A program made the position numbers and the translations under genes. This document shows positions 42,219-52,742 of a stretch of 64,000 nt of DNA, in pieces. The notes beneath the pieces were generated by a model. It worked only from the letters and a program-made list of their open reading frames with translations. It was not told where the DNA came from and searched no databases. The stretch spans positions 930,001 to 994,000 of the forward strand of contig NZ_LT629771.1 of the NCBI RefSeq assembly GCF_900105175.1, in the 5' to 3' direction. The DNA comes from Jiangella sp. DSM 45060 (GTDB lineage Bacteria > Actinomycetota > Actinomycetes > Jiangellales > Jiangellaceae). Position 1 is the first letter of the stretch, and the number at the start of each line of letters is the position of its first letter.

Positions 42219-43428
42219 CGCCATCGTGGGTTGAGCGGCGTGCCCGGTCGAGGAGGATGAGGGGTACAGCAGCTGCCGCGAGGGCGGCCCCGATCAGGCA
42301 CACGGTTGTGAGGGCCGCCCCTTGTGTGAGTGCAGCGGCTGCGAGAACGGGGGTGATGCTGATTCCCAGTTGGAATGCCGACACGGTGGTGGCACCGGCG
42401 AGGGTGGGCGCGTCGGCTGCGATGGTGAAGACGCGGCCGAAGACGGCGGGGTTCAGTACGAATGCGGCGATACCGATCAGGACAACGATGGGCACCACCA
42501 CCCAGGCCTGCTGGATCGCAGCAGTCATCACCACCGACAAGATCACGATCGCTGATGCACCAGTCAGGAGTGCGAGGTGCGGCCGCTGATCGGAGACCCG
42601 GCCACCGATGGACAGACCGATGAAGGCGCCGACCCCCAAGAGCGCGAGCACGCCCGGGATCCAGACTTCGGGCATGCCGGTGATGTCTTCGAGCATGGCC
42701 GCCAGGAAGTTGAACGTGATCATGTACGCCGCGGTGGTCAGGAGCGTGATCGCATGGATGACCCACAGACTCGGGTTCCGCATCGTGGCGAACTCCCGCG
42801 ACAAGCTCGGCCCGGTGGAGTCGGCGGAGTCGGAGTTGGCGGCGGCGGGTAGCCCGAGGAGGCACCCGATGGTCCCTACGACCGTGAGGGCAACGACGGT
42901 CCAGAAGCCGGTGCGCCACTGGGTGAAGTGGCTGAGCAGCGTGCCTACAGGACCACCAGCCACCATGGCCACACTGAGCCCGCTCACCACGACTCCGGAG
43001 GCGCGGGCTCTACAGTCCGGTGTCACCAGGCTGATCGCAGTCACCGCCGCGACGGCAAAGAAGGCCGCGTAAGCGATGCCCGCGACCAGTCGCGTGACCA
43101 ACAGGACCTCATAGCTGCCCAGCTGTCCGACGGCAATACTGACGGCGAAGACACACTGGCTGGCCACCAGCGCGGTGCGGCGCGGCCAGCGCAGGCTGAG
43201 CACAGCGAACGGTGGCCCCCCGACCACGACGCCCAGCGCGAACGCCGTGATCAGGAACCCGGCAGAGGAGAGCGTGACATCCACGTCAGCGGCGACCGCC
43301 GGCAGTACGCCGGCCAACAGGAACTCCGCGCTACCCATGGCGAACAGGCTGAAGCCGAGCAGATACACCCCCGCAGGCAATCTCGTGGATCGACCGCTCA
43401 GGGACGACTCTGCGGTAGTGCCGGCCAT
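42178..43428 (-). CDS. MFS transporter (AraJ/Cmx-like)
   Basis: A 416-aa major facilitator with about 12 membrane segments. DHA1-type motif A region (VVGGPPFAVLSLRWPRRTALVAS) after the second helix and a motif-C-like glycine-rich stretch (GLSVAMVAGGPVGTLLSHFTQWR) fit a proton-coupled drug or metabolite exporter. Its codon use is visibly less GC-rich than the flanking genes. ATG overlaps the stop of the upstream broken flavoprotein frame in TGATG, which shows that they once formed an operon. Probably controlled by the divergent XRE-cupin regulator. Confidence 0.88.
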   Translation of the reverse strand: MAGTTAESSLSGRSTRLPAGVYLLGFSLFAMGSAEFLLAGVLPAVAADVDVTLSSAGFLITAFALGVVVGGPPFAVLSLRWPRRTALVASQCVFAVSIAVGQLGSYEVLLVTRLVAGIAYAAFFAVAAVTAISLVTPDCRARASGVVVSGLSVAMVAGGPVGTLLSHFTQWRTGFWTVVALTVVGTIGCLLGLPAAANSDSADSTGPSLSREFATMRNPSLWVIHAITLLTTAAYMITFNFLAAMLEDITGMPEVWIPGVLALLGVGAFIGLSIGGRVSDQRPHLALLTGASAIVILSVVMTAAIQQAWVVVPIVVLIGIAAFVLNPAVFGRVFTIAADAPTLAGATTVSAFQLGISITPVLAAAALTQGAALTTVCLIGAALAAAAVPLILLDRARRSTHDGVTMTGPAPEKDQW

Positions 43429-43687
43429 CAGTTCACGCCCCCGTCATCGAGCCCGTCACTCGCGACGCCGGCTGAGTCCCCACCCGCTGCGCCAGCCGGC
43501 GTCGCGACCCGTGTGACGTGCGCGTCGACCAGGCGTACGCCGTGCACCGACACCGCCGACGTCATCGCCGTCGCCGAGTAGCGAGGACTACTCCGGCCGA
43601 CAAGCCCGCGGCTCCACCGCCGATGATGACGCTGTCCCACAGTGTCGCTGCCTGCGGTCCGGTCGTTGATTGCCTTGTTGTGTCCAT
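43428..43687 (-). pseudogene. remnant of an FAD-dependent (thioredoxin-reductase-like) oxidoreductase
   Basis: A near-perfect ribosome site (GGAGGTGAT) precedes ATG 43687, which opens MDTTRQSTTGPQ then LWDSVIIGGGAAGLSAGVVL, the dinucleotide-binding start of flavin oxidoreductases. After about 41 codons the frame stops. A different frame (...VRLVDAHVTRV...) continues to a TGA overlapping the MFS start. A functional protein of this family has about 300 residues, so most of the gene appears to be deleted. XRE-cupin regulators often sit next to such flavoproteins, which fits the original arrangement. Confidence 0.72.
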
Positions 43688-43729
43688 ACGGATCACCTCC
43701 ACCGAGAGGATCGGCGGCTTCGTTCACTT

Positions 43730-43749
43730 TCGACAACATTCGTTGCCGA
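43730..43749. promoter_or_regulatory. candidate operator of the XRE-cupin regulator
   Basis: Inverted repeat TCGACAAC-ATTC-GTTGCCGA, 7 of 8 positions symmetric, 29 bp before the regulator start and 42 bp before the divergent remnant start. Confidence 0.5.
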
Positions 43750-43778
43750 TTCCGGGACACACTGCTTGACTGCTGCCC

Positions 43779-44357
43779 ATGGACGGTCAACCCAGCGTCA
43801 GCGCCGCGATCGAGCAGATCGCTCCTCGGCTACGAAGCGCCCGCGAGAAGAAGGGCATCAGCCTGGCCGACCTCGCGCGCGCCACCGGCATCTCGACCAG
43901 CACCCTGTCCAGGCTGGAATCAGCGCAGCGCAAGCCAAGCCTCGAACTCCTCCTACCGATCACCGCGGCACTGGGCATCCCTCTCGACGAGATCGTCGCG
44001 GCACCCCGGATCCTCGACCCTCGCGTGCCACAGCAGTCCACCGGAAAAGACGGCCGGGTGCTGATCCCCCTGTCACGACAGCAAGGCGAACCACGGGCGT
44101 ACAAGATGACCATCCCAGCGCACGACAACGAGCCGCACCTACGGACTCACGACGGCTACGAATGGCTGTACGTGCTACGCGGACAACTCCGCGTGCGACT
44201 GAGCGACGAGGACTTCATCATGGGAGTCGGCGAAGCAGCCGAGTTCGACTGCCATATCCCACACTGGTTCGGAGCCTCCGCACGCGGGAGCGTCGAAGTC
44301 CTCAGCCTCTTCGGCAAGCAAGGCGAACGCATCCACCTGCGCACCCAGCGGCGCTGA
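43779..44357 (+). CDS. XRE family regulator with cupin sensor domain
   Basis: A 192-aa regulator with an N-terminal HTH_3 (IEQIAPRLRSAREKKGISLADLARATGISTSTLSRLESAQRKPS, about residues 11-54) and a C-terminal cupin (HDGYEWLYVLRGQLRVRLSDEDFIMGVGEAAEFDCHIPHWFG). The cupin retains metal-type His/Glu positions. It is divergent from the remnant flavoprotein/MFS pair and shares their lower GC content; ligand unknown. It is convergent with maltokinase, leaving 17 bp between stops. Confidence 0.9.
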   Translation: MDGQPSVSAAIEQIAPRLRSAREKKGISLADLARATGISTSTLSRLESAQRKPSLELLLPITAALGIPLDEIVAAPRILDPRVPQQSTGKDGRVLIPLSRQQGEPRAYKMTIPAHDNEPHLRTHDGYEWLYVLRGQLRVRLSDEDFIMGVGEAAEFDCHIPHWFGASARGSVEVLSLFGKQGERIHLRTQRR

Positions 44358-44374
44358 CGCCGGTCCTGCAACAG

Positions 44375-45771
44375 CTAGACGCCGGCCAGCCGCTCCACGG
44401 CCGCCAGCGGGATCGGCAGCCAGGTGGGCCGCCGCCGGGCCTCGAAGACCACCTCGTAGACCGCGGTGTCGGTCTCGTAGGCGGTCAGCAGCTCCGGCTC
44501 GTCGCGCGGGTCGAGCTGCGCCGCCGACGCGTATCCGTTGCAGAACGCCTCGCTGTTGCGCTGCGTCCACTCGTGCGCGCGGTAGGCCAGCTGGTCGTGC
44601 GCGGGGTCGTCCTGCGGGTGGTCGGTGATCAGCAGGTGCCGGGCGGCGTAGTCGAACGAGCGGAGCATCTGCGCGACGTCGCGGACGGGGGAGTGCATGG
44701 CCCGGCGCTCGGCCGCGGGCGCCATCAGCTCGCCCTCGAAGTCGATCAGCTTCCAGCCCAGCACGGTGCGCAGCACCTGGCCCAGGTGGTAGCTGCCGTG
44801 AACGCGCTGGACGGCCACCTCGCCGGCGCGCTCGCGCAGCACGTCGTAGTGCGTGCGCAGCCCGGCGGCGAACGGCTCGAGCTCGGGCACGGTCGCGACG
44901 GCGGCGTCGAGTCGGCGGGTCATGGTGTCGGCCAGCTCGTTCAGGCCGGACGGCGCCATGGCCCCGCTGGGCAGCACCTCGGCCAGCGTCTCGTGCACCC
45001 GCGCCGTCGCCATGCCCAGGCGGTACGACTCGGCCGCGAAGTCGCCGCCCACCTCGTCGGCGTGGAGGTCGCCCTCGGCGTAGAGGTCGCGCACGCTCGC
45101 GGTGGCCAGCGCCCAGCCGTCGGACGCCGTGGTCAGGAAGCCGCGCAGCATCGCCAGGCTGCCCGACCGCGGCGCGTCGTCGCCCGGCCCGGACCAGTCG
45201 CCGTCGACCCAGCCCAGGTACGGCGCGACCAGCGTGCTGCCGGCGTCGGTGAGCGCCTCGTTCAGCTCGACGTCGGGGTTCAGCCCGGGGTCGACCCGGC
45301 GGAACACCTTGAGCAGCGCCGCGTTGCCGTAGGCCAGGCTGGTGTTGTGGTGCTCGCCGGGCAGCACCAGCGACGGCTCGCCGTACGGCACCTTGACGTC
45401 GGGCTTGACGTGGAAGCGCAGGCCCTCGGCCGGCGGCGCGTCGTCGGCGAAGTGGTCCAGCAGGGCCGCCGTCGCCTCCTTGTCGTGCAGCGCGTCGTAG
45501 ACGTGGCCGTCGGCGGTGTGGCCGAGGTGGACGTGGTCGAGGCGCTCGGCGCGCTGGCTGTGCACCGACAGCGGCACCTGGTAGACGTCGGCGCCGTCGG
45601 AATGCGTGACCTCGGCCAGCAGGTGCCACACCCGCGGCTCGCCGTCGTGCAGCAGCGCGGCCGCCACCGGCCGGACCTCGAGCGGCGCGGACCGCCCGCC
45701 GGTGAACCAGTGCTGGTGCGGCAGCCAGTCGGGCAGCAGCGCCACCGCCTCGGCGAGCCGAGCGTCGACCG

Positions 45772-45775
<4 letters not shown>
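44375..45775 (-). CDS. mak: maltokinase
   Basis: A 466-aa kinase that makes maltose 1-phosphate from maltose and ATP, the entry to GlgE-type glucan synthesis. Typical features: N-terminal WLPHQHWFTGGRSAPL, GNAALLKVFRRVDPGLNPDVEL (Lys in the lobe), the catalytic region QRVHGSYHLGQVLRT and the metal site LIDFEGE. GTG 45775 overlaps the treS stop (GTGA), so the pair is co-translated. No glgE gene is in the window. The frame is open much further upstream but only as an overlap of treS. Confidence 0.9.
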
Positions 45776-47481
<1,706 letters not shown>

Positions 47482-47487
47482 CATTCG

Positions 47488-47493
47488 ATGGTA
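47488..47493 (-). promoter_or_regulatory. -10 box for leaderless treS-mak transcript
   Basis: TACCAT on the minus strand, 6 nt before GTG 47481; no ribosome site is seen before either possible start. Confidence 0.45.
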
Positions 47494-47531
47494 GAGGCGG
47501 TACGCACGATACCTCTCGGGACGACGTGTCG

Positions 47532-47551
47532 GGGCGGGCGTCGGCCCGCCC
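47532..47551 (-). terminator. terminator after the DUF305 gene
   Basis: GGGCGGGC-GTCG-GCCCGCCC, a perfect 8-bp stem, 57 bp past the DUF305 stop and before the treS promoter. Confidence 0.5.
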
Positions 47552-47608
47552 GATGAGCCATTCTTCATACCCACCTCGACGCGGGCAAACCGCCTCGTCC
47601 GGGGTCGG

Positions 47609-48277
47609 TCAGAGGCTGTCCAGGATCTCCCGCATGCGGTCGATCTCGATGCCCTGCTCGACGCTCACGTCGCCGGCCAGCTCCAGCACGCGCGAGTTGG
47701 TGCCGGTGTTCAGCTCGGCGGCGGCCATGTCGATGGCGCCGGCGTGGTGCTGGCTCATGTAGGTGAGGAACAGCTCGTCGAACTCCGCGCCGCTGGTGTT
47801 GCCCAGCTGCTCCAGCTGCAGCGGCGTGATCATGCCGGGCAGGCCGTGGTCGTGCTCGGCGCCCTCGGCCGGGACCGGCAGGCCGCGCTCGGTGAGCCAG
47901 CTCTCGAGGACGGCGATCTCCGGGCCCTGCGCGGCGATGATGCGGTCGGCGACCAGCAGGACGCGTTCGTCCTGCGCGCGGTCGACGGCCAGCTCGGCCA
48001 TCGTGACGGCCTGACGGTGGTGCGGGATCATCTGCTCGACGAACCGGACGTCGGTCTCGCTGTGGCCGCCGTCGACGATCTCGATGTCCTCGCCCGGCTC
48101 GATGACGTCCGCCGTCTCGCCCGGACGGCCCGGCTGGATCACCCGGGAATCGGCCGTGACGGTGGACGTGCTCGGCGCGGCGCCGCGGCCGGTGTCGTCG
48201 TCGCCGCTGCACCCGGCCAGCGTGAGCAGGGCGGCGACCGCCGCCGCGGTCGTCGTGCCGAGGGTCGCGCGCCGCAT
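47609..48277 (-). CDS. DUF305 family lipoprotein
   Basis: A 222-aa lipoprotein. Signal peptide with lipobox LAGC (Cys about residue 23), an acidic linker and a ferritin-like helical DUF305 domain with paired histidines: VRFVEQMIPHHRQAVTMAELA, LTYMSQHHAGAIDMAAAEL. Such His/Met patterns suggest metal (often copper) binding; the biochemical role is not established. GGAGG lies before the ATG. It is divergent from the LVIVD-repeat gene, a pairing often seen in actinobacteria, so the two may act together at the cell surface. Confidence 0.88.
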   Translation of the reverse strand: MRRATLGTTTAAAVAALLTLAGCSGDDDTGRGAAPSTSTVTADSRVIQPGRPGETADVIEPGEDIEIVDGGHSETDVRFVEQMIPHHRQAVTMAELAVDRAQDERVLLVADRIIAAQGPEIAVLESWLTERGLPVPAEGAEHDHGLPGMITPLQLEQLGNTSGAEFDELFLTYMSQHHAGAIDMAAAELNTGTNSRVLELAGDVSVEQGIEIDRMREILDSL

Positions 48278-48472
48278 CGTTCCTCCAGGTGGCCGGGGGA
48301 CGGACCGGGCCAGCGTACGGCCGGATCGGCGCCGGCCGAAGCGTGTCAGAAACCGGACACGTCGAGGTTTCGCAGGTATGTGACAGAAGTATGGCCAATC
48401 TGGTCGATTGCCGTTATTGTTCGGCCCTGACCTTGATCGGCCCAGTCCTCTCTACCCCGGTGAGGTGTGCGC

Positions 48473-49984
48473 ATGATCGGACATCGATGGAGAAGGAGGG
48501 CGGCCGGGCTTTCCGTCGCCGCCCTGGTGAGCGGCGGCCTGGCCCTCGGGGCCATCGGGACCTCCGCCGCCGACGACGGTGAGCTCCTGCGGGACTCGTC
48601 CAGCGAGGAGTGCGCCAACGCCGAAGCGCTGGAAGGCGCCGGCGACAACTTCGAGGAGAACTGCCTCACCGAGTCCGAGCTCGCGGACGCCCAGGCGTCG
48701 TCGGGCATCCTGCCGGTCGGCGGCGTGGCCAGTTCGCCCAACATCAGCCTGGAGTCGAACCTGCCCAAGGGTGGCGCGTTCAGCGCCGAGGGCGCGTTCA
48801 ACTCCGACCTGGCGTTCCAGGGCAAGTACGCCTTCGCGGGCAACTACCAGGGCTTCACGGTCTACGACATCCACAACCCGCGCAAGCCGCAGCTGGTCGC
48901 GCAGGTGCTCTGCCCGGGCTCGCAGAACGACGTCTCGGTCTACGGCGACCTGCTCTTCCTGTCGACCGACTCGCGCTGGACGGACGACTCGTGCAGCGCG
49001 CAGGGCCCGCTGAACACCCAGCAGACCGTGGAGAACCCGGACTACTGGGAGGGCATGAAGATCTTCGACATCAGCGACGTGACCAACCCGCGGTACGTCG
49101 CCGCCGTCGAGACCAAGTGCGGTTCGCACACCCACACGCTGGTGCCGGGCGAGGAGAGCGTCTACATCTACGTCTCGTCCTACGACGTCAACGCCCAGCA
49201 CGCCAAGTGCCAGCCGCCGCACGACCAGATCTCCATCATCGACGTCCCGCTGGACGACCCGGAGTCGGCGCACATCGCCGCCGAGCCCGTGCTGTTCCCG
49301 GACGCCGCCAACCAGGGCAGCAACACCCGCGGCTGCCACGACATCACCGCCTACCCGCACCTCGGCCTGGCCGCCGGCGCGTGCATGGGCGACGGCATCG
49401 TCATGGACATCACCGACCCGCTCGACCCGGTGATCCTCGACCAGGTGCGCGACGCGAACTTCGCGTTCTGGCACTCGGCGACGTTCAACAACGACGGCAC
49501 CTCGATCATCTTCACCGACGAGCTGGGCGGCGGCAGCGGCCCGACCTGCAACCCGACGATCGGCCCGGTCCGCGGCGCCAACGCCATCTACACGTGGGAC
49601 GGCGACTCGCTGGACTTCGCGTCGTACTACAAGATCCCGCGCGAGCAGGCGGCCACGGAGAACTGCGTGGCGCACAACGGCTCGCTGATCCCGGTGCCGG
49701 GCAAGGACATCTTCGTCCAGGCGTGGTACCAGGGCGGCATCTCGGTGTTCGACTTCACCGACCCGTACAACCCCACCGAGTTCGCGTGGTTCGACCGCGG
49801 CCCGCTGTCAGCCGACCGGCTGATCCTCGGCGGCGCGTGGTCGACGTACTACTACAACGGCTTCATCTACTCCAACGAGATCCAGCGCGGCTTCGACGTC
49901 TTCAACCTCAGGGACCCGAGGGTCGCGCCGGCCAAGGGCACGCGCTACGACGAGTTCAACGCTCAGACGCAGCCCGTGTACTGA
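48473..49984 (+). CDS. secreted LVIVD-repeat (beta-propeller) protein
   Basis: A 503-aa exported protein. Signal peptide (about residues 1-32, ending AIGTSAA), then repeats of the LVIVD type: YAFAGNYQGFTVYDIHNPRKPQLVAQV, MKIFDISDVTNPRYVAAVE, GIVMDITDPLDPVILDQV, GGISVFDFTDPYNPTEFAWFD. These predict a propeller. Several Cys (about eight in the mature part) could form disulfides. ATG 48473 was chosen over GTG 48467 because GGTGAGG fits its spacing. A perfect 16-bp terminator follows. Function unknown; genomic pairing with DUF305 is the main clue. Confidence 0.88.
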   Translation: MIGHRWRRRAAGLSVAALVSGGLALGAIGTSAADDGELLRDSSSEECANAEALEGAGDNFEENCLTESELADAQASSGILPVGGVASSPNISLESNLPKGGAFSAEGAFNSDLAFQGKYAFAGNYQGFTVYDIHNPRKPQLVAQVLCPGSQNDVSVYGDLLFLSTDSRWTDDSCSAQGPLNTQQTVENPDYWEGMKIFDISDVTNPRYVAAVETKCGSHTHTLVPGEESVYIYVSSYDVNAQHAKCQPPHDQISIIDVPLDDPESAHIAAEPVLFPDAANQGSNTRGCHDITAYPHLGLAAGACMGDGIVMDITDPLDPVILDQVRDANFAFWHSATFNNDGTSIIFTDELGGGSGPTCNPTIGPVRGANAIYTWDGDSLDFASYYKIPREQAATENCVAHNGSLIPVPGKDIFVQAWYQGGISVFDFTDPYNPTEFAWFDRGPLSADRLILGGAWSTYYYNGFIYSNEIQRGFDVFNLRDPRVAPAKGTRYDEFNAQTQPVY

Positions 49985-49996
49985 CACCGTGAGCGC

Positions 49997-50031
49997 ACGA
50001 GCGGACGGCGACCCGGTCGCCGTCCGCTCGT
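49997..50031 (+). terminator. terminator after the LVIVD gene
   Basis: A perfect 16-bp stem ACGAGCGGACGGCGAC (49997-50012) / GTCGCCGTCCGCTCGT (50016-50031) with a 3-nt loop, 13 bp after the stop. Confidence 0.85.
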
Positions 50032-50063
50032 CCGCCGGTAAGGCCCGCGTAACAGTCAGCGAC

Positions 50064-50069
50064 TAGCGT
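50064..50069 (+). promoter_or_regulatory. -10 box for leaderless glucan phosphorylase
   Basis: TAGCGT, 6 nt before GTG 50076, 33 bp after the terminator of the preceding gene. No -35 or ribosome site is recognisable. Confidence 0.55.
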
Positions 50070-50075
50070 TGGGTC

Positions 50076-52625
50076 GTGCGAGCGATCCGACGACTCATGG
50101 TCCGTACCGTCCTGCCCGAGCCGCTGGCCGCGCTCGGCGAACTCGTCACGAACCTGCGGTGGTCGTGGCACCAGCCGACGCAGGAGTTGTTCGCCGCCGT
50201 CGAGCCGGATCTGTGGGCCGAGGTCGGCCACGACCCCGTGCGGCTGCTCGGCGAGGTGCGGCCGGAGCGGCTGGCCGAGCTGGCCGCCGACCCCGCGTTC
50301 CTGGGGCTGGTCCGGGCCGCCCACGACGACCTCCAGCAGTACCTGACCGAGGCGCGCTGGTACCAGGACCACGACGGCGGCGCGCCGCGCGGCGTCGCGT
50401 ACTTCTCGCCCGAGTTCGGCATCACCCACGTGCTGCCGCAGTACTCCGGCGGCCTGGGCATCCTGGCCGGCGACCATCTCAAGGCCGCCAGCGACCTCGG
50501 TGTGCCGATCATCGGCGTCGGGCTGCTGTACCGGCACGGGTACTTCGTCCAGTCGCTGTCGCGCGAGGGCTGGCAGCAGGAGCGCTACCCCGTCGTCGAC
50601 CCCGACAACCTGCCGCTGGTGCGGCTGCGCGAGGCCGACGGCACGCCGGCGCAGGTCACCATCGGCATGCCGGGCGGGCGGGTGCTGACCGCCGCCGTCT
50701 GGGTGGCGCAGGTCGGCCGGGTGCCGCTGCTGCTGCTCGACTCCTACATCGACGACAACGGGCCGGTCGAGCGCGACGTCACCGACCGGCTGTACGGCGG
50801 GAGCCGCGAGCACCGGCTGCTGCAGGAGATGCTGCTCGGCGTCGGCGGCGTGCGGGCGGTGCGGGCCTATTGCCGCATCACGGGCGTGCCGGCGCCGGAG
50901 GTGTTCCACACCAACGAGGGGCACGCGGGCTTCCTCGGGCTCGAGCGCATCCGCGAGCTGGTCGAGGAGCGCGGGCTGACCTACGAGGCGGCGCTCGAGT
51001 TCACCCGGGCCGGCACCGTGTTCACCACGCACACGCCGGTGCCCGCCGGCATCGACCGGTTCCCGATGGACCTCGTCCGCGAGCACTTCGGCGGCGCCAA
51101 CGCCAGCCCGAGCCTGTCCGTCGAGCACATCCTGGCGCTGGGCGCCGAGGACTACGAGGGCGGCGACCCGTCCGTGTTCAACATGGCCGTCATGGGGCTG
51201 CGGCTCGCGGCCCGCGCCAACGGCGTCAGCACCCTGCACGGCGAGGTCAGTCGTGGCATGTTCGCCGGGCTGTGGCCGTCGTTCGACGAGCGCGAGGTGC
51301 CCATCGGCTCGATCACCAACGGCGTGCACGCGCCCACCTGGGTGGCACCGGAGATCCTGCGGCTGGAGGAGAAGGCCGTCGCCGGCGGCGGCTGGACGGC
51401 CGCCACGACCACCGTCTCCGACGCCGACCTCTGGACGACGAAGCGGGCGCTGCGGGCCCGGCTGGTCGAGGCGGCGCGGGCGCGGCTGCGCGACGCCTGG
51501 CGCGGGCGCGGGGCGTCGGAGGCCGAGCTGGGCTGGATCGACGGCGTCCTCGACCCCGGCGTCCTCACCATCGGGTTCGCCCGCCGGGTGCCGTCGTACA
51601 AGCGGCTCACGCTGATGCTGCGCGACCCGGCCCGGCTCAAGGCGCTGCTGCTGCACCCGGAGCGTCCGGTCCAGTTCGTCATCGCAGGCAAGGCGCACCC
51701 GGCCGACGACGGCGGCAAGCGGATGATCCAGGAGATGGTCCGCTTCGCCGACGACCCCGAGATCCGGCACCGCATCGTGTTCCTGCCCGACTACGGCATC
51801 GGCATGGCGCAGGACCTCTACCCCGGCTGCGACGTGTGGCTGAACAACCCGCTGCGCCCGTACGAGGCATGCGGCACGTCCGGCATGAAGGCGGCGCTCA
51901 ACGCCGGGCTGAACCTGTCCATCCGCGATGGCTGGTGGGACGAGTGGTCCGACGGCCTCAACGGCTGGGACATCCCGTCCGCCGAGGGCGTCGAGGACCC
52001 GTCCTACCGCGACGAGCTGGAGGCGACGGCGCTCTACGAGCTGCTGGAGAACGAGATCGCGCCCCGCTTCTACGACGTCGACGGCGAGGACGTCCCACGC
52101 CGCTGGGTCGACCAGCTGCGCCACACCCTCACCACGCTCGGCCCGAAAGTGCAGGCCACCCGCATGGTCCGCGACTACGTCGAGCGGCTGTACCGGCCGG
52201 CGGCGCAGGCGGGTCGCACGCTGAACGCCGACTTCGACGGCGCGGTCTCGCTGGCGGACTGGAAGGAGCAGGTCCGCGCCGCCTGGCCGCAGGTCCGCGT
52301 CGTCCATGTCGAGACCACCACCGCCGACACCTTCGAGCGCGGCCAGACGCTGCGGCTGCACGCGTTCGTCACCCTCGGCCCGCTCACCGCAGACGACGTC
52401 GACGTCCAGGTCGTCCACGGCCCCGTCGACGACGCCGACACCCTGCGCGAGCCCGCCGTCACCCCCATGACGCTGAGCGAGCGCCAGGACGACGGCGCCT
52501 ACCGCTTCGACGGAGAGGTCCAACTCGACCGCACCGGCGCCTTCGGCTACACCGTCCGCATCGTCCCTCGCCACCCGTTGCTCTCGGACGGCAGCGAACT
52601 GGGTCTGGCCGCGCTCCCGGAGTGA
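50076..52625 (+). CDS. glgP: alpha-glucan phosphorylase (DUF3417 type)
   Basis: An 849-aa PLP enzyme that releases glucose 1-phosphate from alpha-glucans. The N-terminal DUF3417 domain (about residues 10-120; LAALGELVTNLRWSWHQPTQELF) marks the actinobacterial/archaeal-type phosphorylase rather than the classical one. The core includes VAYFSPEFGITHVLPQYSGGLGILAGDHLKAASD, VFHTNEGHAGF, TTHTPVPAGIDRF and the PLP-lysine region YEACGTSGMKAALNAGLN. The start GTG fits the leaderless -10 box; an ATG seven codons later is possible. Works with GlgX and GlgB in glycogen or maltodextrin turnover. Confidence 0.93.
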   Translation: MRAIRRLMVRTVLPEPLAALGELVTNLRWSWHQPTQELFAAVEPDLWAEVGHDPVRLLGEVRPERLAELAADPAFLGLVRAAHDDLQQYLTEARWYQDHDGGAPRGVAYFSPEFGITHVLPQYSGGLGILAGDHLKAASDLGVPIIGVGLLYRHGYFVQSLSREGWQQERYPVVDPDNLPLVRLREADGTPAQVTIGMPGGRVLTAAVWVAQVGRVPLLLLDSYIDDNGPVERDVTDRLYGGSREHRLLQEMLLGVGGVRAVRAYCRITGVPAPEVFHTNEGHAGFLGLERIRELVEERGLTYEAALEFTRAGTVFTTHTPVPAGIDRFPMDLVREHFGGANASPSLSVEHILALGAEDYEGGDPSVFNMAVMGLRLAARANGVSTLHGEVSRGMFAGLWPSFDEREVPIGSITNGVHAPTWVAPEILRLEEKAVAGGGWTAATTTVSDADLWTTKRALRARLVEAARARLRDAWRGRGASEAELGWIDGVLDPGVLTIGFARRVPSYKRLTLMLRDPARLKALLLHPERPVQFVIAGKAHPADDGGKRMIQEMVRFADDPEIRHRIVFLPDYGIGMAQDLYPGCDVWLNNPLRPYEACGTSGMKAALNAGLNLSIRDGWWDEWSDGLNGWDIPSAEGVEDPSYRDELEATALYELLENEIAPRFYDVDGEDVPRRWVDQLRHTLTTLGPKVQATRMVRDYVERLYRPAAQAGRTLNADFDGAVSLADWKEQVRAAWPQVRVVHVETTTADTFERGQTLRLHAFVTLGPLTADDVDVQVVHGPVDDADTLREPAVTPMTLSERQDDGAYRFDGEVQLDRTGAFGYTVRIVPRHPLLSDGSELGLAALPE

Positions 52626-52742
52626 TGGGTGGGGTATCCGGGCCGCCCTGGCTGCCTCGATCCCTCACCCATCCGAGAGCGCTGTCCACAGATCGCTCCG
52701 GCTATCTTTCGCGGCCTCGCTTGCGCGGGCAGGCTCGGCTTC

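Noticed and set aside
43428-43790. 120-aa intact protein in the minus frame over the flavoprotein remnant
   Set aside because: Its start region is antisense to the XRE operator and gene start and has no ribosome site. The flavoprotein start at 43687 explains the region better.
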